Assembly: GCA_050288705.1 (NCBI GenBank)
Contig: JBNKEI010000207.1
Location: 1 to 64,000, forward strand
DNA length: 64,000 bases
Source: JBNKEI01 sp050288705
GTDB lineage: Bacteria > Myxococcota > Myxococcia > Myxococcales > UBA5297
Direction of reading: 5' to 3'
In this document: piece after piece, positions 53,743-62,983 of the stretch
Layout: each line of letters starts with the position of its first letter
How positions within the stretch are numbered: position 1 is the stretch's first letter
The notes under the pieces: model-generated
The model's input: the letters and a program-made list of their open reading frames with translations, nothing else
The model's database searches: none
Told to the model about the DNA's origin: nothing
Translations under genes and position numbers: made by a program

Positions 53743-55977
53743 TCACTGGGTAAAGCCAAAGAGGTTTTTCAGTTCAAAACCAAAACGTACAGTCGGGTGG
53801 CTAATTCCAATTGCTTGGTTTACCGATAGCTTTACATTCCAGCATTCCTGGCAGGAGCCGAGCTGTATTGTGCCGGTGTGACTGAGAAAAAAGGGACTGT
53901 CGCCCTTGCGGTTTGGATTAGCCTTCGTCTCATAGGTCAGAAGAATCCATGGGGCCATAGAAACCGAAAGGTTGATAGATACCTCATCAAAGAAGCCTTG
54001 CGAAAACGCTGTTCGTCCCAGTATCTCGTCAATGGTACTGCGCATGGGTTCAGAGCCTTCTTCCAGGAGGCGTTTGTAACCGATTTTTACTTGGTCTCCT
54101 CGATTATCTTTTAGCAATAGCTCTGTATTTATTTGTGACATCTGGCGTCGGTTCCAGTCGTAAAATGCTTCTCCGGTTAGGGTAACATGTGTTCCAAATA
54201 GTTGTAGTTTGCTCGAGCAGTCGCCAAGTTTTCCTTGTGAAATATCTGCTCCCTGAGCAATTTGCAAACTGGCCAAAAGTTTTCCATGTCGGTACAGATG
54301 GTTGGCTATCTTTGCCTTGGCTTGCAGGGATAGCGAATCTCCAAAATCATATTCATCGCCAGGAATTATTATTCCCTCAACATGATCGAGCTTAGCTCCC
54401 AGTGGCCGAGAAGCAGCCTGGAATTCGATTTCTGGCTCAATAAGATGTCGGGTCGTGCCGAAGTCACGGGACAGCTCAGTTCCCAATCGCAGTCCGCCTA
54501 TGGCACGTGCGTGCCCAACCGTCTGATTCCACTCATGTGACGAATAAGAATCAATCGCCGCCCGAACTTTGACATGGGCGTCTATGTATAACCGTTGCTT
54601 GCTGTCTAGTAAGGAAAAACCTAGGGAAGGATAGGCGTGAATCCGGGAAAGCGTAGCCATATTTGTAGTAGGAGCTTCTCCCCAGGAAAGCGGTTGGTAA
54701 TGTGTGCCTGCCAACTCCATTCCCAAATGCAAAGGCCCAATTTTTTTCCGGGGGGCGTGTACCAAGAAGGAGACCGGCCGTTGGAAAAAAACGGGCGAAT
54801 GCCTTCCCAAGAATTTTATTTCCGAGTTTTTGTCAGAGAGGTCTTGATACCAGCTAGAAGAGAGCGAGAAAGACAGGTTTCGGTTACGCCAACCTACCCA
54901 TGACTGGGAGCGCAAATATTGAGGCGAGCTTAATCCTTCGTCTTCCAAATATTTTGTATCGCTTACCCCTTTTATCCGCGAATGAAGAGAAAATCCATTG
55001 GAGAGATCGGTATCGTGTTCTAGCTCTAAAATGCCCCGAAATCCTCGGGAGGTTTTCTCGGTGAGTGCCGAAGTAGCTGTGCTGGGATTTTGGTCATATA
55101 CTCCTGACAGTTTTACACTGCCAACAGTATGTTCCCAGGGGGCATATCTCCATTCTAAGGAACTCGCCCAGCCTTTGGTTCCTGTTGCTCGGGAATTGTC
55201 GCTTAAAGGCTTTAGTCGGAACCGATACCCTAGAACGAAAGTCAGGTCATGACTAAGCCCCAGAGTTACGAACATAGGCTGGTCCAACAAGAAAACCCCG
55301 TCAGATAGTGATTTCATTTGCGGAAACAGAAGACCTGTTCTCCGCGAGGAAAGAGGGAAGTAGAGCACCGGCAAAATAAGCACTGGAACTCTTTTTACAT
55401 AAAAAGTAGGCCACCATAAAATTGCCCGCTCTTCCGGCTGAATATCCGCACTAGAAGCCATAATTGACCAGTCAGCAGAGTTATTGTTTGTATTGCATGC
55501 GGTCAGCCGAAGCTTTTGAGCCAGAAATCGACTTTTTCCGATTTTTTCTAAAACCTCTGCATAAAGGACTAGCTCGTTTTGACCCATGAGCCTAGCGTCG
55601 GCAGGAGTCTTTGCATTCTCTTTTTCGCTAGAATTTATTTCTTTTTTTTGCAGTAGTTCGACGCCCTTAAGTGATAGCTGCCCTTCTTGAAGTAGGCCAA
55701 ATCTGCCTTCCTCGGCAATGAGCACCAAATTGCCATCAAAAAAAAGAACGTCTCCCCGTACTGCTCCGCGATAGTCATCGAAATGATATTCTAAGTTATT
55801 GGCACGTAACAACAAATCGCCGCTGGATAAAGTGACATTTCCTTCGGCGGTTACCGAATTATCAGCTCCAGTCCAAGTACCACGATCCGCAGAAAGGGTC
55901 GTTCCTTTCCCGGGATTACCCAGATTGGGCGAGGGTAGAAAACTAAAGATAGACAATAAGAAAATAAGTGTAGGCAT
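53743..55977 (-). CDS. lptD: LPS-assembly outer-membrane protein LptD
   Basis: 744 residues with an N-terminal signal peptide (about 1-20). An OstA/LptA-like beta-jellyroll (SADRGTWTGADNSVTAEGNV to about 140) precedes the large beta-barrel, whose entry segment LPVLYFPLSSRRTGLLFPQ is diagnostic. The protein ends in alternating residues and Gln after FGFELKNLFGFTQ. It inserts LPS into the outer leaflet together with LptE. The disulfide-linked Cys pairs of E. coli LptD are not all obvious. It is evidence that this organism has an LPS outer membrane. Confidence 0.88.
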   Translation of the reverse strand: MPTLIFLLSIFSFLPSPNLGNPGKGTTLSADRGTWTGADNSVTAEGNVTLSSGDLLLRANNLEYHFDDYRGAVRGDVLFFDGNLVLIAEEGRFGLLQEGQLSLKGVELLQKKEINSSEKENAKTPADARLMGQNELVLYAEVLEKIGKSRFLAQKLRLTACNTNNNSADWSIMASSADIQPEERAILWWPTFYVKRVPVLILPVLYFPLSSRRTGLLFPQMKSLSDGVFLLDQPMFVTLGLSHDLTFVLGYRFRLKPLSDNSRATGTKGWASSLEWRYAPWEHTVGSVKLSGVYDQNPSTATSALTEKTSRGFRGILELEHDTDLSNGFSLHSRIKGVSDTKYLEDEGLSSPQYLRSQSWVGWRNRNLSFSLSSSWYQDLSDKNSEIKFLGRHSPVFFQRPVSFLVHAPRKKIGPLHLGMELAGTHYQPLSWGEAPTTNMATLSRIHAYPSLGFSLLDSKQRLYIDAHVKVRAAIDSYSSHEWNQTVGHARAIGGLRLGTELSRDFGTTRHLIEPEIEFQAASRPLGAKLDHVEGIIIPGDEYDFGDSLSLQAKAKIANHLYRHGKLLASLQIAQGADISQGKLGDCSSKLQLFGTHVTLTGEAFYDWNRRQMSQINTELLLKDNRGDQVKIGYKRLLEEGSEPMRSTIDEILGRTAFSQGFFDEVSINLSVSMAPWILLTYETKANPNRKGDSPFFLSHTGTIQLGSCQECWNVKLSVNQAIGISHPTVRFGFELKNLFGFTQ

Positions 55978-55984
55978 TGAGGCG

Positions 55985-56824
55985 TCAGCTAATCACGCAC
56001 CTCAACTTCTCTGAGCAGACCAAATATTCATCTCCATTTTCAATCTTACGACGCTTGATTCGTTGCTTATTGAACCAAGTGCCATTGGATGAGTCTAAAT
56101 CTTCCAGGAAGTATTCTCCATCATCTTTTACGATGGCTGCGTGTTCTCGGCTTACCTTTCCACTATTGATGACCAAATCGCAGTGTTTTCCTCGACCAAT
56201 CAAGTACCTGTCCTTGGTAATTTTTTCCAATGCTCCATTTTTTACGACAATATACAGTACCTGATCGTCAGTACTGCAAGAGGCAGGCAAGGAAGGGTCG
56301 GAAGATTCCGAAATCGTTTGGGAGGCTTTTTCTTCAATAAAGCTTTCTAGTTCCGCAGCAGATTTCAGTACTCGTTCGGCTGCCTGCAGATGTTCATGCT
56401 CTGATTCTGAATAGCCAGCGAAATCACCTGATGAGTCGGAAACTAGCAATGCTTTACTGGAAGCTGCAGGGGGAGCATCGGTGAGACCATCATCATCCGC
56501 TAGATGGCTATCGCCAGAATGCATTCCATTAATATCGGTACTAAGAGCCGGTTCTATTCCAGCCACTGGAGTAGGATCTTCTTCGTCTATTGGAGGAGGT
56601 GGCGGTCGAGCAGGTTTTTGATCAGAGAGATCTGCAAACGAGCGGGTTAATCCGTTTCTGCCGGGCACTATAAAACCGTTAAGGCGAGCAAACATAAACA
56701 TTGCTTGATTAATCAGATCATCACGATTGGCGCCCATTTCTAAAGCCATTTGCTCGAAAGTGTCCCAGAGATGATTGGCGACAGAAATGGTTTGAGTAGG
56801 GCGATGTTTACTTGATGATTTCAT
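55985..56824 (-). CDS. FHA-domain protein with an N-terminal ribbon-helix-helix-like segment
   Basis: The frame opens at 56884; ATG 56824 follows GGTGAGAAA and gives 279 residues. Residues 10-45 (TISVANHLWDTFEQMALEMG, then NRDDLINQAMF) look like a CopG/Arc-type fold: a short strand then two helices. A long acidic, proline-containing linker follows. A C-terminal FHA domain (about 190-279) has GRGKHCDLVI, SREHAAI and the SSNGTWFN phosphothreonine-binding core. It may bind DNA at one end and a phosphorylated partner at the other. Its end is 7 bases from the lptD start on the same strand. Confidence 0.72.
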   Translation of the reverse strand: MKSSSKHRPTQTISVANHLWDTFEQMALEMGANRDDLINQAMFMFARLNGFIVPGRNGLTRSFADLSDQKPARPPPPPIDEEDPTPVAGIEPALSTDINGMHSGDSHLADDDGLTDAPPAASSKALLVSDSSGDFAGYSESEHEHLQAAERVLKSAAELESFIEEKASQTISESSDPSLPASCSTDDQVLYIVVKNGALEKITKDRYLIGRGKHCDLVINSGKVSREHAAIVKDDGEYFLEDLDSSNGTWFNKQRIKRRKIENGDEYLVCSEKLRCVIS

Positions 56825-56976
56825 TTTCTCACCAATGATTAGCTGGACTCTCAATAGTCTACCAGACGAGAAGACTGCACACAATTTACTGTTTTCTCCT
56901 ACTGAACAGATTTTTACGCTTCCGGGAGCATTTATATCAAGTACGATGCGATTATGAAGCTAACCAAAGGCAAAAA

Positions 56977-57471
56977 ATGGACAGCGTGATTTCAATGAAG
57001 AAAAAACCAGAGTTCATAATCGACGTGCAAAACGATCATGCCGAAGGAGTTGGCGCTTCCAGAATGGCTCGACGCATGGCCAAGCGCTTCTTGAGTTTTT
57101 TAGGACTTGATAACATCGAGCTTTCTATTGTGATTACCTCTGATTCCCGCATTCGTGTCTTAAATCACCAGTGGAGAGGAAAAAATGAAGCTACCGACGT
57201 CCTGTCATTTCCTGCTGGTCAAGAGGAAGGGTTTGGCGCAACACGCTTGCTGGGAGACATTGTTATTTCGTTGGACACTGCTAGAAAACAAGCTCACTTC
57301 CAAAAAGTTTCGGTAGAACAAGAACTCGCTCGTTACCTGGCGCACGGATTACTTCACTTGCTAGGGCATGATCATCATCAACCCCAGCAAACGACAATAA
57401 TGGCTAGCTTGGAAGAACAATTGCTGGGCGAAGTTGGTTTGGTAGGAAAAGCTATTTTATCAGAAAGTTAG
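56977..57471 (+). CDS. ybeY: Endoribonuclease YbeY
   Basis: 164 residues. The zinc motif H-x3-H-x5-H is in AHGLLHLLGHDHHQ (about 127-140), preceded by EATDVLSFPA and LLGDIVISLD, the family's substrate-groove segments. It matures the 3' end of 16S rRNA and takes part in ribosome quality control. Start ATG 56977 or 56995; no ribosome site decides. Its last 4 bases overlap the end of the convergent beta-barrel gene. The usual neighbours phoH and corC are absent. Confidence 0.93.
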   Translation: MDSVISMKKKPEFIIDVQNDHAEGVGASRMARRMAKRFLSFLGLDNIELSIVITSDSRIRVLNHQWRGKNEATDVLSFPAGQEEGFGATRLLGDIVISLDTARKQAHFQKVSVEQELARYLAHGLLHLLGHDHHQPQQTTIMASLEEQLLGEVGLVGKAILSES

Positions 57472-58190
57472 AAAGCCATTCCGATTCCGAAATTGAAATA
57501 AGTGTCATAGAAATAACTATGCCGTACCTGAGAAATTTCTAATCTTCCCGCGAGTCCTAAGTGGTCAGACAAATAGAAAACACCCCTTGCTCCCACCGCA
57601 TATACTATTCCCCACTGAAAATCTCGGTATTCCGTGGTGTTGTGAGGAGAGCCTTGGTAAATCGAATCGCTTACTTGGTAGCTTGCTAGAACAAGGGTCA
57701 ATGCAGGGCCAGCTTTTCCATATAATAGCAATTTTCCTAGCGGAAGTCCGAGAAGCAGCGAAGTATGAAAATTATGGTATCGGGTTGCTACTTCTACCAT
57801 TTTAGTTCCGTTAGACGAGTCCATGTAAAGGTAACCAGCTTCCCAGTGTAGGCTTTTTCTCCAATACTCATATTGTGGCGGAAATAGAGAACGCCCCATT
57901 TGCCAAACCAGGCTTCCGCCAAGTGCCAAACGTTGAGAATAGCCGTCATGAACATCCATTAGCGCCAAGCCTACTAGTCCTTCTAATCCTAACCCCAGAC
58001 CGGGATCGGAGAGTCGCGTCCCTGTCTCATCATCGTTAGTGTCAATAGGATTAAGGCCCAGGTTTGGGGAAAACTCCGCAGTTTGATTTCTGTTTGATGC
58101 GTCTGATGCGTCATTGGCGTAAACGCTGGGAAGCGCTGTCGCAAACAGCACTACGCAAAGGATTTGCCTGGACAATTTATTTTCCTTCAC
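57468..58190 (-). CDS. Exported beta-barrel-like envelope protein
   Basis: 240 residues with a signal peptide (ALPSVYA-N, about residue 25). After an acidic linker, amphipathic strands rich in Gly and aromatics alternate (LEGLVGLALMDV, LHWEAGYLYMD, NFHTSLLLGLPLG, YFNFGIGMAF), and the last residue is Phe, as in many outer-membrane barrels recognised by BamA. Size suggests an 8-strand barrel. Not recognised beyond that. A second small barrel gene lies 12 bases upstream on the same strand (58203-58670). Confidence 0.65.
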   Translation of the reverse strand: MKENKLSRQILCVVLFATALPSVYANDASDASNRNQTAEFSPNLGLNPIDTNDDETGTRLSDPGLGLGLEGLVGLALMDVHDGYSQRLALGGSLVWQMGRSLFPPQYEYWRKSLHWEAGYLYMDSSNGTKMVEVATRYHNFHTSLLLGLPLGKLLLYGKAGPALTLVLASYQVSDSIYQGSPHNTTEYRDFQWGIVYAVGARGVFYLSDHLGLAGRLEISQVRHSYFYDTYFNFGIGMAF

Positions 58191-58202
58191 AGTTCAAGAC
58201 GA

Positions 58203-58670
58203 TCAAAGATTTACCATAGCGCCACCACGAATCATCAAAGTGGTCCCTCCGGCATTTGGTTTTAAACGTGGCTCGCCGGTTCCTTCAAAAAAGATTCCCG
58301 CTGTATTGAGAAGTGAAAGCTGCCACCCTCCGCCAAAAATCAATGAGTGGGTAGCTTCTCCTTCGCTTCCTAAATTGCCAATTCCGTATCCTAAGCGACC
58401 ATACAGCCCGATTACGGGGACGAATAGTTTTACTCCGGGGCGAAAAGCAAAAACTCGCTCAGGAGAGATTTGTGCTTCGAATGGCAATTCGAAACGTAAA
58501 AGTGTGCTTTCTATGAAAGGCGAAAGCTCCAATGCGCTGCGAAAGTGCGCATCGCTTTTGCCGATATTTGCTTTACCTATGCCTGCGGAGATGGAGAGCC
58601 CCAACCCGTATACAGTGGTCATTGGTAGCGTCATGGTGGCAATTAGCAATATCCGTAATATTGGTTTCAT
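58203..58670 (-). CDS. Small exported beta-barrel-like protein
   Basis: The frame opens at 58709; ATG 58670 follows GGAAA and starts a signal peptide (cleavage near TTVYG). The mature 130 residues have strand-like repeats (LSISAGIGKANIG, LFVPVIGLYGRLGYGIGN, HSLIFGGGWQLSLL) and a short insert near GTGEPRLKPNAGG. It ends in MVNL, not aromatic. Probably an outer-membrane protein forming a two-gene unit with the 57468 gene (12-base gap). Function unknown. Confidence 0.6.
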   Translation of the reverse strand: MKPILRILLIATMTLPMTTVYGLGLSISAGIGKANIGKSDAHFRSALELSPFIESTLLRFELPFEAQISPERVFAFRPGVKLFVPVIGLYGRLGYGIGNLGSEGEATHSLIFGGGWQLSLLNTAGIFFEGTGEPRLKPNAGGTTLMIRGGAMVNL

Positions 58671-58737
58671 AAGATTTCCGTTTTTTTTCTGAAATACCTC
58701 GAGCTTCAATATTGCATAGGTAGTTAATGTTCAACAA

Positions 58738-60351
58738 CTACCTCGAAAGCTTTAAGGCAGTTGGAGCGGTATCAAGGAAGACTAGCTTGGGAAAGTGTTC
58801 GCGGGTCCATTGGAAAGCCCAATCACTGCGAAATAAGATCACTGCCCGGCCGTCGCGATCTTCTACACAGGCTGCACTATCATTGCGTTCGATTTCCTTT
58901 GGATTGTAATCTTCTCCCTGTACCCACCGGGCATAGATAAAAGGAAGATGGTCAAGTATAGGTGGTGCTCCGTACTCGTGCTCCAAGCGAAATTTGAGCA
59001 CATCAAATTGAAGCTGACCCACTGCTCCGACGTAAGGGTCACGGTCTCGCAGTCCTAACTGATGAAAAACCTGGATGGCGCCTTCTTGGCCAAGCTCTTC
59101 CAAGCCTTTTTTTAATTGTTTTCGCTTGAGCGCATCTTTAACCCGCACGCAAGCAAAGTGTTCGGGAGAGAAGTGCGGAATTTCGCCAAATTCAAATGAT
59201 TCCCCGGGAGAAATCAAGGTGTCTCCAATACGAAAATGGCCAGGATCAAATAGACCCACAATGTCTCCGGCAAATGCTTCTTCAATATGCACTCTTTCTT
59301 GAGCCATGAATTGCTGGGGATTAGCAAGTCGAATATCTCTATTCATGCGCACATGCCGCACCGTCATACCTTTTGAAAAACGGCCGGAACATATCCTCAT
59401 AAATGCAATTCGGTCGCGATGTGCCGGGTCCATATTGGCTTGGATTTTAAAAATAAACCCAGAAAACCGAGGGTTTGCTGGCTCCAAATTTCCCTGGGTA
59501 GTAGGAAAACCCGAAGGGGGAGGTGCCATTTCCAAAAAGCCTTCTAGGAAGGGGCGGACGCCAAAATTTGTCATGGCACTGCCAAAAAACACCGGGGTAA
59601 GCTCGCCCTTTAGAAATCGTTCTTTTTGAAATGGATCGCCAGCGACGTCCAATAAATTTAACTCTTCCATCAGTGTAGAATGGGCGTTTTCCCCAATTAG
59701 TTCTCGAACTTGATGGTCATCGGCTCCACTGACTTTCATTGAAGCGATTTTTGTGCCATGTTTAGCGTTTTCGAAGAGCAAGAAATGTTTTTTGTGTCGA
59801 TCAAATACTCCTCGAAAAGAATTTCCTGATCCTACCGGCCAATTAAATGGTGTGGATCGTATACCCAAGACCTCTTCAATTTCGTCGAGTAATTCCAGGG
59901 GAGAGCGAATTTCGCGGTCGAGTTTGTTTACAAAAGTAACAATAGGTATTCCTCTTTGGCGACATACTTTGAAGAGTTTTCTGGTTTGTGCTTCTACTCC
60001 TTTGGCGCCATCAATAAGCATGACCGCAGCGTCGGTAGCTGCCAGAGTACGGTAAGTGTCTTCAGAAAAATCTTGGTGTCCTGGGGTATCAAGTAGATTA
60101 ATAGCAAAGTCGCCATACTCGAATTGCAAGACCGAGCTGGTAACCGAAATGCCTCTTTGGCGTTCAAGCTCCATCCAATCGGATGTAGCGTAGCGACTAG
60201 CACGCCTCGCTTTAACCGAGCCTGCTAAATGAATTGCCCCTCCGTACAGGAGAAGCTTCTCAGTTAGAGTTGTTTTGCCCGCGTCAGGATGCGAAATTAT
60301 TGCGAAAGTTCTACGTTTTTGGATGTTTCGGTCAAGAGTTGGATCAAGCAT
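58738..60351 (-). CDS. prfC: Peptide chain release factor 3
   Basis: 537 residues, the standard RF3 length. The GTPase domain has G1 SHPDAGKTT, G3 DTPGHQDFSED and G4 NKLDRE, plus RASRYATSDWMELERQRGIS (switch I), which is RF3-specific. Domain 2 and the C-terminal domain (GAVGQLQFDVLKFRLEHEYG) follow. It recycles RF1 and RF2 from the ribosome. RF3 is present in only some bacterial groups. It stands between the barrel genes and the divergent thiC. Confidence 0.96.
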   Translation of the reverse strand: MLDPTLDRNIQKRRTFAIISHPDAGKTTLTEKLLLYGGAIHLAGSVKARRASRYATSDWMELERQRGISVTSSVLQFEYGDFAINLLDTPGHQDFSEDTYRTLAATDAAVMLIDGAKGVEAQTRKLFKVCRQRGIPIVTFVNKLDREIRSPLELLDEIEEVLGIRSTPFNWPVGSGNSFRGVFDRHKKHFLLFENAKHGTKIASMKVSGADDHQVRELIGENAHSTLMEELNLLDVAGDPFQKERFLKGELTPVFFGSAMTNFGVRPFLEGFLEMAPPPSGFPTTQGNLEPANPRFSGFIFKIQANMDPAHRDRIAFMRICSGRFSKGMTVRHVRMNRDIRLANPQQFMAQERVHIEEAFAGDIVGLFDPGHFRIGDTLISPGESFEFGEIPHFSPEHFACVRVKDALKRKQLKKGLEELGQEGAIQVFHQLGLRDRDPYVGAVGQLQFDVLKFRLEHEYGAPPILDHLPFIYARWVQGEDYNPKEIERNDSAACVEDRDGRAVILFRSDWAFQWTREHFPKLVFLDTAPTALKLSR

Positions 60352-60459
60352 TGGTTGGTCAACTTTCTGTATTGCTCGTAACTCCCTGGCTTACAGTCTG
60401 AGAGAAGAAGGTAAAAATGTGCAAACTACCTTACTGCACGACACTTCAGCAAGGTTACC

Positions 60460-60488
60460 TTGACACCTATGGTGATGGTCGTTAGGGT
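60460..60488 (+). promoter_or_regulatory. Candidate thiC promoter
   Basis: TTGACA (60460-60465), a 17-base spacer and TAGGGT (60483-60488). The transcript leader to ATG 60531 would be about 36 bases, too short for a TPP riboswitch. Confidence 0.45.
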
Positions 60489-60530
60489 GCCGGCCTGTTC
60501 AGCATAGGAATTATTGAAATCGGAGGAAGC

Positions 60531-61889
60531 ATGCGCGCTGATTGGATTGCCAGAAGACGGGAAGACAGGATCGTTACGCAAATGAGTTATGCGCGCCGTG
60601 GTATGGTCACGGAAGAAATGCAGTATGTGGCTCAGCAGGAAGGCCTAGAACCAGAGCTAGTACGCGATGAAGTAGCACGGGGAAGAATGATTATTCCCGC
60701 TAATATTCGTCACCCCGAGCTTGCCCCTATCGGCATCGGGATTCAAACGCGTTGCAAAGTAAATGCTAATATTGGCAACTCTTCTGTCCATTCGGATTTA
60801 TGTGCGGAATTGCGTAAGCTCGATTTGTCACTGCAGTTTGGGGCAGATACTGTGATGGATCTCTCTTCAGGTGGCGACATCCCCCTTATTAGAGAAACCA
60901 TTATACGTCACTCGAAAGTCCCGGTAGGAACGGTTCCTATTTACGAAGCCGTAGCCCGAGTTGAAAAGGTAGAGGATCTGACTGCTAAGGACTTTCTTGC
61001 AGTTATTGAGGAACAAGCAAAACAAGGGGTCGATTACATGACCATCCATGCTGGCTTGTTGCATAGTCATATCGAGCTGGCTAGGAAGCGCCTAACTGGC
61101 ATTGTCAGTCGAGGTGGAGCGTTGTTGGCGCAATGGATGTTAGCCCACAATGAAGAAAACCCCCTGTACACCAACTTTGATCGCATCTGCGAGATTTTTC
61201 AGCGCTACGATGTTGCTTTTTCCTTAGGAGACGGCTTGCGCCCTGGATGCGTGGCTGATGCTTCTGATGAAGCGCAATTTGCCGAGCTAACCACTCTGGG
61301 AGATCTTACTCGGCGGGCTTGGAAGTATGAAGTTCAAACCATGGTAGAGGGGCCAGGACATATTCCTTTTAATCAGATAGAAATGAATATTCGCCGCCAA
61401 ATCGAGCTCTGCGATGAAGCTCCTTTTTACGTGCTGGGGCCAATTGTAACCGACATCGCTCCGGGATACGACCATATTACTAGTGCCATTGGTGCCACTG
61501 CAGCGGCAACCGCAGGCGCCGCCATGCTTTGTTATGTTACTCCGAGAGAGCATTTAGGGCTTCCTACCCCCGAAGACGTAAAGCAAGGTCTGATTGCCTA
61601 TCGGATAGCCGCGCATGCTGCTGATGTAGCCCGCAATCGGAAAGGCGCCCGTGACTGGGACGATGCTCTGTCGCGCGCGCGATTCGCTTTCGATTGGGAA
61701 AAAACCTTTAAATTGGCTCTTGACCCTGAGACAGCTCGACGCATGCACAACGAGGTGTTGCCTTCTGCGCTCAAAAATTCTGAGTTTTGCTCCATGTGTG
61801 GACCCAAGTTCTGTTCCATGAGAGTAAGCCGCAATGCAGACGCGAGGGGTATTGGCTGGTCGCCAGCAAGAGAGCGAGAAGAAACTTGA
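60531..61889 (+). CDS. thiC: Phosphomethylpyrimidine synthase ThiC (short form)
   Basis: 452 residues from ATG 60531 behind CGGAGGAAG. The radical-SAM iron-sulfur motif C-x2-C-x4-C is C-terminal in [12 protein letters not shown]; earlier [24 protein letters not shown] and [19 protein letters not shown] are diagnostic. It converts aminoimidazole ribotide to HMP phosphate in thiamine synthesis. It lacks the extra N-terminal domain of E. coli ThiC, as in many anaerobic and delta-type bacteria. No other thi gene is adjacent, and I see no TPP riboswitch upstream. Confidence 0.95.
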   Translation: MRADWIARRREDRIVTQMSYARRGMVTEEMQYVAQQEGLEPELVRDEVARGRMIIPANIRHPELAPIGIGIQTRCKVNANIGNSSVHSDLCAELRKLDLSLQFGADTVMDLSSGGDIPLIRETIIRHSKVPVGTVPIYEAVARVEKVEDLTAKDFLAVIEEQAKQGVDYMTIHAGLLHSHIELARKRLTGIVSRGGALLAQWMLAHNEENPLYTNFDRICEIFQRYDVAFSLGDGLRPGCVADASDEAQFAELTTLGDLTRRAWKYEVQTMVEGPGHIPFNQIEMNIRRQIELCDEAPFYVLGPIVTDIAPGYDHITSAIGATAAATAGAAMLCYVTPREHLGLPTPEDVKQGLIAYRIAAHAADVARNRKGARDWDDALSRARFAFDWEKTFKLALDPETARRMHNEVLPSALKNSEFCSMCGPKFCSMRVSRNADARGIGWSPAREREET

Positions 61890-62018
61890 CGTTGGCGACT
61901 TTCGCATCCCGCTGATGAGTCGGATTTTGAAAACTGCTAGCTCTGCGTTCTCTAGTTTTGCGTTCGGACGTTCGGATGATGGGCCGCTCTATTTTCTTTT
62001 CGCTGTTATTATTGAATC

Positions 62019-62510
62019 ATGACTATCTGCCCCCTATGCGGAAACGCCCAAGAGCGAGATGATTGCGAAGTCTGCGGAAAACGACTTACTAATGTTCATG
62101 CTAAAACCGAGATTTACCAGACTATGCCCGAGCTGGAACCCACTCTTCACCAAGAAAGCCCAAATTGGGAAGTGCAGCGCCTGAAAGTAATCGAGGATCA
62201 CTGTACGCAAAAAGTAGAGGCAGTTTCTTTTACAATGCCGGGCTTGCTTACTCATGCTGGTTGGGCGCAACCGTTGGTTAGCAGTCCAATGCCCAAGCAG
62301 ATGACTTGTCGGTATTGTGGTCAGGCGCAAGAAAATGCGCGGTTATGCCAAAAATGTGGACGCGCACTTCCTTTATGGACTGCGAAAGAGGTTTCTTCGA
62401 CGTTTTCCGACACTGTTCCCCTAATTACCTGCGGCAACTGCGGCGTACCTACTCCTCCTGGCCGTTGTCGGGACTGCGGTGCAGTAAACTCCTACCCAGA
62501 TATCGAATAG
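62019..62510 (+). CDS. Protein with three zinc ribbons
   Basis: 163 residues. Zinc ribbons are at residues about 4-20 (CPLCGNAQERDDCEVCG), 96-113 (CRYCGQAQENARLCQKCG) and 137-153 (CGNCGVPTPPGRCRDCG). The first is separated from the others by 75 residues without a recognised fold. Such multi-ribbon proteins can be RNA-, DNA- or protein-binding adaptors; there is no membrane segment or signal. No ribosome site is evident before ATG 62019. Function unknown. It may be co-transcribed with thiC, 130 bases upstream, but that is open. Confidence 0.65.
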   Translation: MTICPLCGNAQERDDCEVCGKRLTNVHAKTEIYQTMPELEPTLHQESPNWEVQRLKVIEDHCTQKVEAVSFTMPGLLTHAGWAQPLVSSPMPKQMTCRYCGQAQENARLCQKCGRALPLWTAKEVSSTFSDTVPLITCGNCGVPTPPGRCRDCGAVNSYPDIE

Positions 62511-62645
62511 TTTTGTAATCGCAGTAAGGGGTTGCTTCTTTGGAATGTCGATACTTCTAGGCGGCAGATTTTTAAGCTGGCACAATGGCAAATTTAGTGA
62601 GCTAGTGTAATCTTTGGAAATAGCATTTCATAAGGAGAGCAAGCG

Positions 62646-62906
62646 GTGCTGCCGCATCTTGATTATAAGTGGATAGTAGTAGGTGTCTTGTTTGGACTGC
62701 TGGTTCTAGTGAAGTTGTTGGCTGGTGGACGTCCATTTGATAAGCCAGTTAGGCGTACGCGTAGATTTGGACCGCGGGCCGAGCGTCTTTACTTGGGGTC
62801 ACTTGAACCGATGGATTCGCCTCCCGAACGGTCAACTCATTCGTCAGCTACGCTTGGTGAACCCCCTTTGCCCGATCCCGAAAAAGAATTTTTCCGAGAT
62901 TCCTAG
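62646..62906 (+). CDS. Small single-pass membrane protein
   Basis: 86 residues from GTG 62646, with AAGGAGAGC upstream. One membrane helix (about 9-26, WIVVGVLFGLLVLVKLL) is followed by a basic stretch (RRTRRFGPRAER) and a disordered, proline-rich tail. By the positive-inside rule the C-terminus is cytoplasmic. I do not recognise it. It lies 80 bases before alaS. Confidence 0.55.
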   Translation: MLPHLDYKWIVVGVLFGLLVLVKLLAGGRPFDKPVRRTRRFGPRAERLYLGSLEPMDSPPERSTHSSATLGEPPLPDPEKEFFRDS

Positions 62907-62983
62907 TATGGTAGCGGCTCTTGTAAATCAGCTACCGTTTTAATGTAATTCTCTTGCTCTGCCCTGTAAGGGCCGGAAATTAA

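Noticed and set aside
58240..58692. 150-codon plus-strand frame, proline-rich
   Set aside because: Antisense shadow of the signal-peptide-bearing small barrel gene at 58203-58670.
60352..60530. TPP riboswitch in front of thiC
   Set aside because: A CTGAGA string is present, but the partner ...GGATAATGCC... half and closing stem are missing, and the best promoter leaves too short a leader.
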